Below are positions 7,819-15,281 of a DNA stretch of 64,000 nucleotides, in pieces (positions within the stretch are counted from its first letter, which is position 1; the number at the start of each line of letters is the position of its first letter). The notes beneath the pieces are model-generated. The model saw only the letters and a list, made by a program, of their open reading frames with translations. It was not told the DNA's origin and did not search any database. Both the position numbers and the translations under genes were made by a program. This DNA comes from Taklimakanibacter deserti. GTDB lineage: Bacteria > Pseudomonadota > Alphaproteobacteria > Rhizobiales > Aestuariivirgaceae. The DNA is taken from contig QORU01000011.1 in NCBI GenBank assembly GCA_003574785.1, positions 124,001 to 188,000 on the forward strand, in the 5' to 3' direction.

Positions 7819-9315
7819 ATGACCAAGCCGACGCACCGCATGGCGCTTCCCGGGCTCGTCCTCGCCCCAAGATCGCGAGCACCTTTGCACCTGCAGATCT
7901 ACCGCCATCTGCGCCAGGCGGTTCTCACCGGTACGCTGAAGCCCGGCAGCCGCCTGCCGTCGACCCGCAGCCTGGCGGAGGATCTCGGCGTCTCGCGCAC
8001 CACCGTGCTTGCGGCCTATGACCAGCTTCTTTCCGAAGGCTATGTCGAAGGCCGGATCGGCGCCGGCACGCGCGTCGTGCGTCATCTGCCCGATGGGTTG
8101 TCGGGGGCGCCGGCACGGCGTCGCCCGCCTGCCGTTCCAGCCTTGATCGCCAATGACGGTTTGGGCGATCACCCGAGCATCTTCGGCCCGGAGTTCCGTC
8201 TCCCGACCAAAGACTGGAAGGCCTGTTTCAGGCTTGCTCTGCCGGCCCTCGATCTCGTGCCCTTCAAGATCTGGGCGCGGCTCGTCGGCAAGCATGTCCG
8301 CCGCGCGGCGCGCGAGACGGTTGACTACCATGACGCGTTGGGCCTACCCCGCCTCAGACGGGCGATTGCCGCGCATATCGCGGTGTCGCGCGGCATCGCT
8401 TGCGCGCCCGAGCAGATCCTCATTTGCGCCGGCGCCCAGGCGGCTATCGACCTTGTGGCCCGCGCTTTGCTCAAGCCGGGCGACCGTGCCCTCGTCGAAG
8501 ACCCGTGCCATCTGGGCTTTGCCGGGGTCATCCATGCCGCAAGCGCGATTCTCGTCAGGCGGCCCGTCGACGCCACAGGGATGCGGGTTCCCCGGCAAAG
8601 CTCTGCGCCGGCACGTCTCGCCTTCGTGACGCCCTCCAACCAATTTCCGCTCGCCGTCACCATGAGCCTCGCGCGGCGGCTCGAGCTTCTGGACTGGGCC
8701 CAAAGAGAGAAAGCCTGGATCGTGGAAGACGACTATGACAGCGAGTTCCGCTTCGACGGCCGCCCTGTCCCTGCCCTTCTCTCCCTCGACCAGCAGGCGC
8801 GCGTCATCTATGTCGGCAGTTTCAGCAAGTCGCTCTATCCGGGCCTCAGGCTCGGCTTCCTGGTGCTCCCCGACAGTCTCGTCGACCGCTTCGTCGAACG
8901 GCGCCGCTTCATCGATTTCCATCCGCCGATGCTGCTTCAGGCGGCGCTCGCCGATTTCATCGAGGACGGCCATTTCGCCCGCCATATTCGCCGCATGCGC
9001 AAGGCCTATGGCGAGCGCGCCGCGGCGCTCGAGCATCACTTCGGGAAACAGGCCGCGGGGCTGATGCGGCTCATGAAGCCCGCAGCCGGCATGCACGCCA
9101 TTGCCTGGCTCCCGCCCGGCGCCGATGATGCGGCCGTGGCGCGTCTCGCCGCGCAAAGGGGCATCGAGGCCCGCGCCCTCTCCTTCTATGGCCGCCGCAG
9201 GCAGGAACCGGGCTTGGTCCTGGGCTTCGGGACCGTGACGCCGGCCGAGATCGTCAAGGGGGTCATGTCCCTGACCCGGATCAGCGCCGAGGCCGTAGGC
9301 AAGTCAGGGCGGTAA
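7819..9315 (+). CDS. MocR-type (GntR HTH plus aminotransferase domain) transcriptional regulator
   Basis: The 498-residue protein begins with a GntR winged HTH (LRQAVLTGTLKPGSRLPSTR and SLAEDLGVSRTTVLAAYDQL, residues 32-70). A fold-type I aminotransferase domain follows, with the PLP lysine in GSFSKSLYPGLRLG (Lys337) and WIVEDDYDSEFRF before it. This domain order defines the MocR/PdxR subfamily, in which PLP or a PLP adduct is the effector. It diverges from the DUF3830 gene with 93 bp between the starts. It may regulate that gene, itself, or a PLP-related function outside the window. Confidence 0.92.
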   Translation: MTKPTHRMALPGLVLAPRSRAPLHLQIYRHLRQAVLTGTLKPGSRLPSTRSLAEDLGVSRTTVLAAYDQLLSEGYVEGRIGAGTRVVRHLPDGLSGAPARRRPPAVPALIANDGLGDHPSIFGPEFRLPTKDWKACFRLALPALDLVPFKIWARLVGKHVRRAARETVDYHDALGLPRLRRAIAAHIAVSRGIACAPEQILICAGAQAAIDLVARALLKPGDRALVEDPCHLGFAGVIHAASAILVRRPVDATGMRVPRQSSAPARLAFVTPSNQFPLAVTMSLARRLELLDWAQREKAWIVEDDYDSEFRFDGRPVPALLSLDQQARVIYVGSFSKSLYPGLRLGFLVLPDSLVDRFVERRRFIDFHPPMLLQAALADFIEDGHFARHIRRMRKAYGERAAALEHHFGKQAAGLMRLMKPAAGMHAIAWLPPGADDAAVARLAAQRGIEARALSFYGRRRQEPGLVLGFGTVTPAEIVKGVMSLTRISAEAVGKSGR

Positions 9316-9422
9316 CCGTTAACGGCGACGATCTTCTTTCGTCACAATGTTTTTGTTACAGTGTGGCCACAGCGGCAGAGGGCGCCGGGCCAAGGCGCCT
9401 TCGGAAAATGGAGGTCCCCCAT

Positions 9423-10793
9423 ATGTTTATTGCCCGTCTCACGGCCCTTGCCGGCATTGCCCTGGCAGCGGCGGCCTTCGCGGTCACGCCCGCCGAGGCC
9501 CTCACCACGAAGGAATGCAGCGCCAAATATCAGGCGGCCAAGGAGGCCGGCACGCTTGGCGACATGAAATGGAACGACTTCCGCAAGACGCAATGTGCTG
9601 CGGCTGCAACGGATGACGATGACGCCGACCAAGCGACGACGAAGACCAAGACAAAGGCTGCGACCAAGGCCGACGATGATGACGATGCCAAGGGCCTGAC
9701 CTCCAAGCAGTGCAGCGCCAAGTACCAGGCGGCCAAGGAGGCGGGCACCCTCGGCGACATGAAGTGGAACGACTTCCGTAAAGCGCAGTGCGGTCCGGGC
9801 GCCTCGGCCGAGATCGAGAAGCCGGCCAAGAAGAAGGCCGCCGCCAAGAAGGATGACGACGATGACGACGCCAAGGGCCTGACCTCGAAACAGTGCAGCG
9901 CCAAATACCAGGCGGCCAAGGAAGCCGGTACCCTCGGCGACATGAAGTGGAACGACTTCCGTAAAGCGCAGTGCGGCCCCGGCGCCACGGCCGAGATCGA
10001 CACCAAGGCCAAGACCAAGAAGGCGGCCTCGACGTCGGATGACGACGACGCCGCAAAAGGCCTGTCGATGAAGGACTGCAGCGCCAAGTATCAGGCGGCG
10101 AAGACAGCGGGCACGCTGGGCGATGCCAAGTGGAACGACTTCCGCAAGGCCGAATGCGGCCCCGGCGCCACCGCTGACAGCGACTCGAAGGCCAAGAAGA
10201 AGACGGCGGCCAAGTCGGACGACGATGACGACGCCAAGGGCCTGTCGATGAAGGACTGCAGCGCCAAGTACCAGGCGGCCAAGGAGGCGGACGCGCTCGG
10301 CGACATGAAGTGGAACGACTTCCGCAAGGCCGAATGCGGCCCGGGCTCGTCCATGGAGGTCCAGTCGAAGAAGTCCACCAAGGCGGTCGCCAAGGCCGAC
10401 ACGTCGGGCGGCGGCCTGACGATGAAGGAATGCAGCGCCAAATATCAGCAAGCCAAGGCTGACGGCAAGCTGGGCGACCTCAAGTGGAATTCGTTCCGCA
10501 AGGCCAAGTGCAGCGCCGATGCAGCGGATGACGAGACCGTCCCGGCGCCGGACGAAGCGAGCTACACCAATGAGCCGGAGGCACCGACCGTCACCGTACC
10601 GCGCGGCGTCAAATTCCCGCGCGGCATTTCGAGCAAATACTCCAACGAGTCGGAAGGCAAGGCGCGCATGCACACCTGCCTCGATCAGTATTATGCCAAC
10701 AAGGAGAACGATGCCTTGGGCGGCCTGAAATGGATCCAGAAGGGCGGCGGCTATTACAGCCTGTGCAATGCCAGGCTTAAAGCCGGCGCGTAA
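9423..10793 (+). CDS. Exported repeat protein with six tandem cysteine-paired 27-residue modules
   Basis: The 456-residue protein has a signal peptide (cleavage probably after AEA at residue 26) and then six repeats of the form CSAKYQAAKEAGTLGDMKW-x-x-F-R-K-x-x-C. Each has two cysteines exactly 26 residues apart (32/58, 97/123, 158/184, 219/245, 279/305, 337/363). A seventh degenerate copy (Cys419/Cys448) closes the protein. Linkers are highly charged, alternating Lys/Ala stretches with DDDDDD blocks. The ATG at 9423 with GGAGG upstream is preferred over an in-frame ATG at 9363, because it places the signal peptide at the N-terminus. Even spacing suggests a disulfide in each module; the acidic linkers might bind cations. 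Function unknown. Confidence 0.8.
   Translation: MFIARLTALAGIALAAAAFAVTPAEALTTKECSAKYQAAKEAGTLGDMKWNDFRKTQCAAAATDDDDADQATTKTKTKAATKADDDDDAKGLTSKQCSAKYQAAKEAGTLGDMKWNDFRKAQCGPGASAEIEKPAKKKAAAKKDDDDDDAKGLTSKQCSAKYQAAKEAGTLGDMKWNDFRKAQCGPGATAEIDTKAKTKKAASTSDDDDAAKGLSMKDCSAKYQAAKTAGTLGDAKWNDFRKAECGPGATADSDSKAKKKTAAKSDDDDDAKGLSMKDCSAKYQAAKEADALGDMKWNDFRKAECGPGSSMEVQSKKSTKAVAKADTSGGGLTMKECSAKYQQAKADGKLGDLKWNSFRKAKCSADAADDETVPAPDEASYTNEPEAPTVTVPRGVKFPRGISSKYSNESEGKARMHTCLDQYYANKENDALGGLKWIQKGGGYYSLCNARLKAGA
9510..10511 (+). repeat. Tandem coding repeat, six units of about 174-195 bp
   Basis: The six cysteine-paired modules are also near-identical at DNA level, with unit lengths of 65, 61, 61, 60 and 58 codons from one module's first cysteine to the next. 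Units 2 and 3 differ by only a few bases over the module. This indicates recent internal duplication, and copy number may vary between strains. Confidence 0.8.
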
Positions 10794-10820
10794 GCCGTCC
10801 CTTTCGACCCCTGAATAGTT

Positions 10821-10851
10821 AAGCGCCGCTCCGATCTATGGGGCGGCGCTT
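10821..10851 (+). terminator. Intrinsic terminator after the repeat protein
   Basis: AAGCGCCGCTCC pairs with GGGGCGGCGCTT (12 bp, one G-T wobble) around the loop GATCTAT, 27 bp after the stop codon. The following sequence is only moderately T-rich (TCATTT). Confidence 0.6.
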
Positions 10852-11005
10852 TCATTTCCGCTCAATCATACTGCAGCTGCTCTTCCCATCGCGTGCGCGC
10901 CGATAGGCAGCACTTTCGTTAGGGAACCGGCGGTCGTTTTCCCGTGCCAGCTTGCCGGCAGGAACAAGTTTCTTCCTCGCGACCATGACTCTTACCCGCG
11001 CAGGT

Positions 11006-11033
11006 AAAAAACAGCTCCGCCTTCAACGGCAGC
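11006..11033 (-). terminator. Intrinsic terminator after the pirin gene
   Basis: On the minus strand GCTGCCG pairs with CGGAGC (one bulged base) and is followed by TGTTTTTT. It lies 15 bp after the pirin stop codon. Confidence 0.5.
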
Positions 11034-11048
11034 CTCGCGGATTGGTTC

Positions 11049-11969
11049 CTAGCGCTCGGGCAGCGGAATGAACTCCGTCTCTTCCGGCACCGGGCCGAAG
11101 CGTCCGGTCTTCCAGTCCTCCTTGGCCGCCTCGATGCGCTCCTTGCGCGATGACACGAAGTTCCACCAGATGTGGCGCGGGCCTTCGAGCGCGGTGCCGC
11201 CCAAGAACATCATCCGCGTCTTCGTGACGGCCTTGATGGTGATCCGGTCGCCCGGCCGGAAGATCAGCATTTGCGGCGCTGCGAATCTGTCGCCGGCGAT
11301 ATCGACCTCGCCTTCGACCAGATAGACGGCACGCTCCTCGTAAGTGGGATCGAGCGGCACGGAAACACCGGCATCGGCCGCGACCTCGACATAGAACCAG
11401 TCCGACACCATGTCGACCGACGCCTTGGCGCCGAAGGCTTCACCGGCGATGATGCGCGCCCTGAGCCCCGTCTCTTCCACCACCGGGAGGACGGCCGCAT
11501 CGAAATGCTGGAACGAGGGGGCGATCTCTTCCTTGTCGGCGGGGAGCGCGATCCAGCTTTGCAGGCCGAGCATGTGCTGCCCCGTCTTGCGCGGCACATC
11601 GGGCGTGCGCTCCGAATGGGCGATGCCGCGGCCCGCCGTCATGAGGTTCATGGCGCCCGGCACGATCTCCTGGATATTGCCCTCACTGTCGCGATGCAGG
11701 ATCGAACCGTCGAAGAGATAGGTGACGGTGGCAAGCCCGATATGGGGATGGGGCCTTACATCCATCCCGTGCCCGGCGATGAACTGCACCGGTCCGAAAT
11801 GGTCGAAGAAGATGAACGGCCCCACCATTTGCCGCTTTCCATGCGGCAGGGCGCGGCGCACTTGGAAGCCGTCGCCGAGATCACGCACGCGCGGCACGAT
11901 CACGAGATCGAGCGCATCGCAGGATTTCACGTCGCCCAGAATGGGATCTTTTGTCGGAAGCCAGCTCAT
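11049..11969 (-). CDS. Pirin family protein
   Basis: The 306-residue protein is a bicupin of the pirin family. The N-terminal cupin contains the metal-binding pattern RPHPHIGLATVTYLFDG, followed by MTAGRGIAHSERTP, the classic pirin signature. Members act as quercetin 2,3-dioxygenases or redox/iron-linked regulators. A GTG four codons upstream (11981) is possible, but the ATG at 11969 sits behind GGAG. It is a single gene with its own terminator, and no neighbour explains its role. Confidence 0.92.
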   Translation of the reverse strand: MSWLPTKDPILGDVKSCDALDLVIVPRVRDLGDGFQVRRALPHGKRQMVGPFIFFDHFGPVQFIAGHGMDVRPHPHIGLATVTYLFDGSILHRDSEGNIQEIVPGAMNLMTAGRGIAHSERTPDVPRKTGQHMLGLQSWIALPADKEEIAPSFQHFDAAVLPVVEETGLRARIIAGEAFGAKASVDMVSDWFYVEVAADAGVSVPLDPTYEERAVYLVEGEVDIAGDRFAAPQMLIFRPGDRITIKAVTKTRMMFLGGTALEGPRHIWWNFVSSRKERIEAAKEDWKTGRFGPVPEETEFIPLPER

Positions 11970-12040
11970 GAAACTCTCCACTCACAGACAGACGCGCTCG
12001 CGGCACCGCCGCGAACGCACTCAGTTGATGTGGAGCAAGA

Positions 12041-13525
12041 TTAGGACAGTTTGCGCTTGCGGCAAATATCGTAAGTTTGCTGCCAGGGTCGCAGCCGCTC
12101 GAAGGCGGCACTTACCGCAAGGACATCTGTGTCGGCATAACGCTTGCCGATGATCTGCATGCCGACGGGAAGTCCCTTGGCGAGTCCCGCCGGGATGGAG
12201 GCCGCCGGATTGCCGGTGAAATTGATCGGGAAGGTGAGGCACCACCCGATGAGCCGGTTGACCTCTTCGCCGGCGACCGTCTTGGGCCCGAGCGTATTGC
12301 CGTCCTTGGCATTCTCGACCGGCAGGCAGGCGAGCGTCGGCGAGATGAGGATGTCATGCTCGGCGAAGACGCCGCGCACCGCATCATAGATTTCGGTGCG
12401 CACCGACTGCGCCTCGTGCATCTCGGCCGGCGTGATGTTTTCGTAGCGGTCATACCAATAGAGATATTCGGGCGGCAGGTCGTCGCGATGCTTGCCGATG
12501 AGGTCATAGCCCGCGGCCTTCATGCCGATCACGCCCGCGACATTGAGCGGCATGATGATCTTGCACCAGAGATCGGCGAGCTCCATATGCGAGCGCTTGA
12601 TGCCGAGCTTGACGTCCGTCACGGTGGCGCCCGCCTCGCGGAGGGCATCGACCGCCTTGCGCACCGTCTCGGCGACCTCGGGCTCGACCGGGAACACGTC
12701 GAAATTCGGACTATAGGCGATCTTCATGCCCTTGATCGGACGATCGAGGGCGCCGAGGAAATCGACCTCCTCATCGAGCGCGTAAGGATCGCGCGCGTCA
12801 TAGCCGGCAAGCACCGAGAGCGCCAGGGCGGCATCGCGCACATTGCGGGTGATCGGGCCTTCGTGGATGAAAGGCGTTTCCGCCGAGAAGGCATTGGGCC
12901 TCGTCCACAACGGCAAGCGGCCGAAAGCGGCCTTGTAGCCATAGACGCCGCACCAGGATGAGGGAATGCGGATCGAGCCGCCGCCATCGGTGCCTTCGGC
13001 CAGCGGAAACAGTCCGTCAGCGACGGCCGCGGCGCTGCCGCCCGACGAGCCGCCGGGATTACGCTTGGTGTCGAAGGGATTGCCGGTCGGGCCGAAGAGA
13101 TAATTGTCGGTGACGCCGCGGAATCCCATGATCGGGCTGTTGGTCTTGCCGATGATAATCGCCCCGCCGCGCTGCTCGATCCTCTCGGAGAAAGGACACA
13201 GATAATCCGGCTTGAAGTCCTTCAGCGCCCTGATGCCGCCGAGCGTCGCGGGCCAGCCCGGCTTGAAGTCGAACAGGTCCTTGATCGCGATCGGCACGCC
13301 ATGCAGAGGCCCGAGCTTCTTGCCGGCCATGACCGCGGCTTCCGCCGCCTTCGCGGCCTTGCGGCCCTCTTCCGGCGCCATATGGACGACGGCATTGAGG
13401 CTCGGATTACGTTCCGCGACGCGCTTGATGAAATAGTCGACCACCTCGACCGGTGACAGTTTCTTGGCCTTGATCGCATCGGCAATGCTGCCGGCGGACG
13501 CAAATGAAAGATCATCGCCCGTCAT
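12041..13525 (-). CDS. Amidase signature family enzyme
   Basis: The 494-residue protein carries the amidase-signature Ser-cisSer-Lys triad: Lys in GVPIAIKDLFD, the cis-Ser in NPGGSSGGSAAAVADG and the nucleophile Ser in EGTDGGGSIRIPSSW. Length and the C-terminal GLPVGMQIIGKRYAD segment are typical. Family members hydrolyse varied amides; close relatives are annotated as 6-aminohexanoate-cyclic-dimer hydrolases or generic amidases. No Glu-tRNA amidotransferase partners are nearby, so it is not taken to be GatA. It is separated from pirin by 71 bp on the same strand. Substrate unknown. Confidence 0.9.
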   Translation of the reverse strand: MTGDDLSFASAGSIADAIKAKKLSPVEVVDYFIKRVAERNPSLNAVVHMAPEEGRKAAKAAEAAVMAGKKLGPLHGVPIAIKDLFDFKPGWPATLGGIRALKDFKPDYLCPFSERIEQRGGAIIIGKTNSPIMGFRGVTDNYLFGPTGNPFDTKRNPGGSSGGSAAAVADGLFPLAEGTDGGGSIRIPSSWCGVYGYKAAFGRLPLWTRPNAFSAETPFIHEGPITRNVRDAALALSVLAGYDARDPYALDEEVDFLGALDRPIKGMKIAYSPNFDVFPVEPEVAETVRKAVDALREAGATVTDVKLGIKRSHMELADLWCKIIMPLNVAGVIGMKAAGYDLIGKHRDDLPPEYLYWYDRYENITPAEMHEAQSVRTEIYDAVRGVFAEHDILISPTLACLPVENAKDGNTLGPKTVAGEEVNRLIGWCLTFPINFTGNPAASIPAGLAKGLPVGMQIIGKRYADTDVLAVSAAFERLRPWQQTYDICRKRKLS

Positions 13526-13732
13526 GTTTCCTCCCGAGAATTGACCCTTTCTAGGACAGCAATCTTAACCGCTGCCGTGCGTTTGACACCAGAACTATGT
13601 GCATATCTGACATACTCCCGAGGACCTTGGCCCATTCCGGGAAAGAGTGGTCCAGTGCGAAATGCTGTTTTTGGTGCTGTTCCGACGCCGCGCAGCCCTG
13701 CATCGTGAATGATCGATAAAAACGGAGAGCAA

Positions 13733-14437
13733 ATGATCGATCTCTATTACTGCGGCACACCCAACGGCCTGAAGATGAAGGTGTTTTTCGAGGAGACGGG
13801 GCTTCCCCACCGGATCATTCCCGTCGACCTCGGCAAGGGCGATCAGTTCAAGCCGGAATTCTTGAGGATTTCGCCCAACAACAAGATCCCCGCCATGGTC
13901 GATCACGATCCCGTAGATGGCGGCGAGCCGATCGCGCTTTTCGAATCGGGCGCCATGCTGCTCTATCTCGCCGACAAGATCGGCCGTTTCCTGTCGCGCG
14001 ATCTCAGAGGCCGCAACGAGGTGATCAAATGGCTGTTCTGGCAAGTGGGCGGCCTCGGTCCCATGGCCGGGCAGATCGGCCATTTCAATGCCTATGCGCC
14101 GGAAAAGATCCCCTATGCGATCGAGCGCTATGCGCGCGAGACGCACCGCCTCTACAGTGTGCTGAACACCCGCCTCGCGACCTTCGACTTCATCGTCGGG
14201 GATTATTCGATCGCCGACATGGCCTGCTATCCCTGGATCGTGCCCCACAAGGGGCACGGCCAGTCGCTCGAGGAACACCCTCATCTCAAGCGCTGGTTCG
14301 AGACGATCGCGCGGCGCCCGGCGGTCGTCAGAGCCTATGTCGGCACGAAGGACTCCTACTCGGCTTCGGCCGGGAACATTTCCGAGGAAGAGCGCCGCAT
14401 TCTTTTCGGCACATCGAAAAGGAAAGCGGCATCGTGA
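13733..14437 (+). CDS. Glutathione S-transferase family protein (YfcG-like)
   Basis: The 234-residue protein has an N-terminal thioredoxin-like GST domain (LYYCGTPNGLKMKVFFEET, NNKIPAMVDHD, ALFESGAMLLYLADK) and a C-terminal all-helical domain with FIVGDYSIADMACYPWI, the N-capping box of GSTs. Similarity is to the YfcG/YghU disulfide-bond oxidoreductase branch. The ATG at 13733 follows GGAGAG; an in-frame ATG 24 bp upstream contains that RBS and is disfavoured. It converges on the MBL gene with a 4-bp gap. A loose TTGACA/TATCTG pair at 13583-13609 may be its promoter, though the 15-bp spacing is short. Confidence 0.88.
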   Translation: MIDLYYCGTPNGLKMKVFFEETGLPHRIIPVDLGKGDQFKPEFLRISPNNKIPAMVDHDPVDGGEPIALFESGAMLLYLADKIGRFLSRDLRGRNEVIKWLFWQVGGLGPMAGQIGHFNAYAPEKIPYAIERYARETHRLYSVLNTRLATFDFIVGDYSIADMACYPWIVPHKGHGQSLEEHPHLKRWFETIARRPAVVRAYVGTKDSYSASAGNISEEERRILFGTSKRKAAS

Positions 14438-14441
14438 GGGA

Positions 14442-15281
14442 TCAAAGGCTGAGCGTCATGCCGTCGCGCGCCGCAAATGCACCGATGAAACGCGTGCGGG
14501 CCAGCTGCTCAAGTCCCGCAAGGTCGCCATCGTCCCTCTCGGGCGCGTGGTGGAAAAGCGCCAGCCGCTTGGCGCGGGCGCCTTCGCACAGGGCGACGCC
14601 TTCTTCCCAGGTCGAGTGGCCGAATTCTACGCGCTCGGAAGCCTCGGCTTCCGTATACATGCAGTCATAGATGACGAGGTCAGCCTGGTCGGCAAGGCGC
14701 AGGCAAGCTTGCCGCGCCTCGTGTGAACGCACTCCTGTATCCGTCAAATAGGCGACGGTCCGTCCATCGAATTCGATCCTGTAGCCGGTGACGCCGCCCG
14801 GATGATCGAGCCGTGCGGTCGCGATCCGGATCGTGGGCGCCGGCGAGATGACGTCGCCGGCCAGAAAATCGCAATATCTCACCTGGGCGCGGAACATGCC
14901 GGCGCCGGCCGGGAAGAACAGCGGGTTGAGAAGCGCATCGACCAGCGCCTGCGTCTTCATCGCCCCCATCGTGTGACCCGACCAGATCGCGCACTGGGTG
15001 TCGGGATCGAACAGCGGCGCGAAGAACGGCAGGCCGATGATATGGTCATAATGGCTGTGGGAAAGGAAGAGATTAAAAGTCTTGATCCCTTCCCCGGCCA
15101 GGGACCGCCCGGCCTTGCGCAAGCCTGTACCGGCATCGAACAGGAGGAGATGAGAACCGCAGCGGATTTCGACACAGGCGGTATTGCCGCCCGTAGCCAT
15201 GATCTCTTCGCCGTCGGTCGCTATGCTGCCGCGCACGCCCCAGAATTTGACAAACACCGATGCCTCATCCTGCGGCGGCAT
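14442..15281 (-). CDS. MBL-fold metallo-hydrolase, possible cyclic-nucleotide phosphodiesterase
   Basis: The 279-residue protein shows the metal-binding HxHxDH as LSHSHYDHIIGLPFF, an N-terminal FWGVRGSIATDG and TGGNTACVEIRCGSHLLLFD, and later LDHPGGVTGYRIEFDG. This WGVRGS-GGNT branch of the MBL fold includes phosphodiesterase-like members. Its start overlaps the end of the upstream adenylate cyclase gene by 17 nt, so the two are very likely co-translated. The pairing suggests, without proving, that it degrades the cyclase product. The ATG at 15281 is preferred to the longer frame to 15380, which lies inside the cyclase gene. Confidence 0.78.
   Translation of the reverse strand: MPPQDEASVFVKFWGVRGSIATDGEEIMATGGNTACVEIRCGSHLLLFDAGTGLRKAGRSLAGEGIKTFNLFLSHSHYDHIIGLPFFAPLFDPDTQCAIWSGHTMGAMKTQALVDALLNPLFFPAGAGMFRAQVRYCDFLAGDVISPAPTIRIATARLDHPGGVTGYRIEFDGRTVAYLTDTGVRSHEARQACLRLADQADLVIYDCMYTEAEASERVEFGHSTWEEGVALCEGARAKRLALFHHAPERDDGDLAGLEQLARTRFIGAFAARDGMTLSL

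Noticed and set aside
9363..9422. Upstream extension of the repeat protein to ATG 9363
   Set aside because: It would place 20 residues before a clear signal peptide, while ATG 9423 has a GGAGG Shine-Dalgarno.
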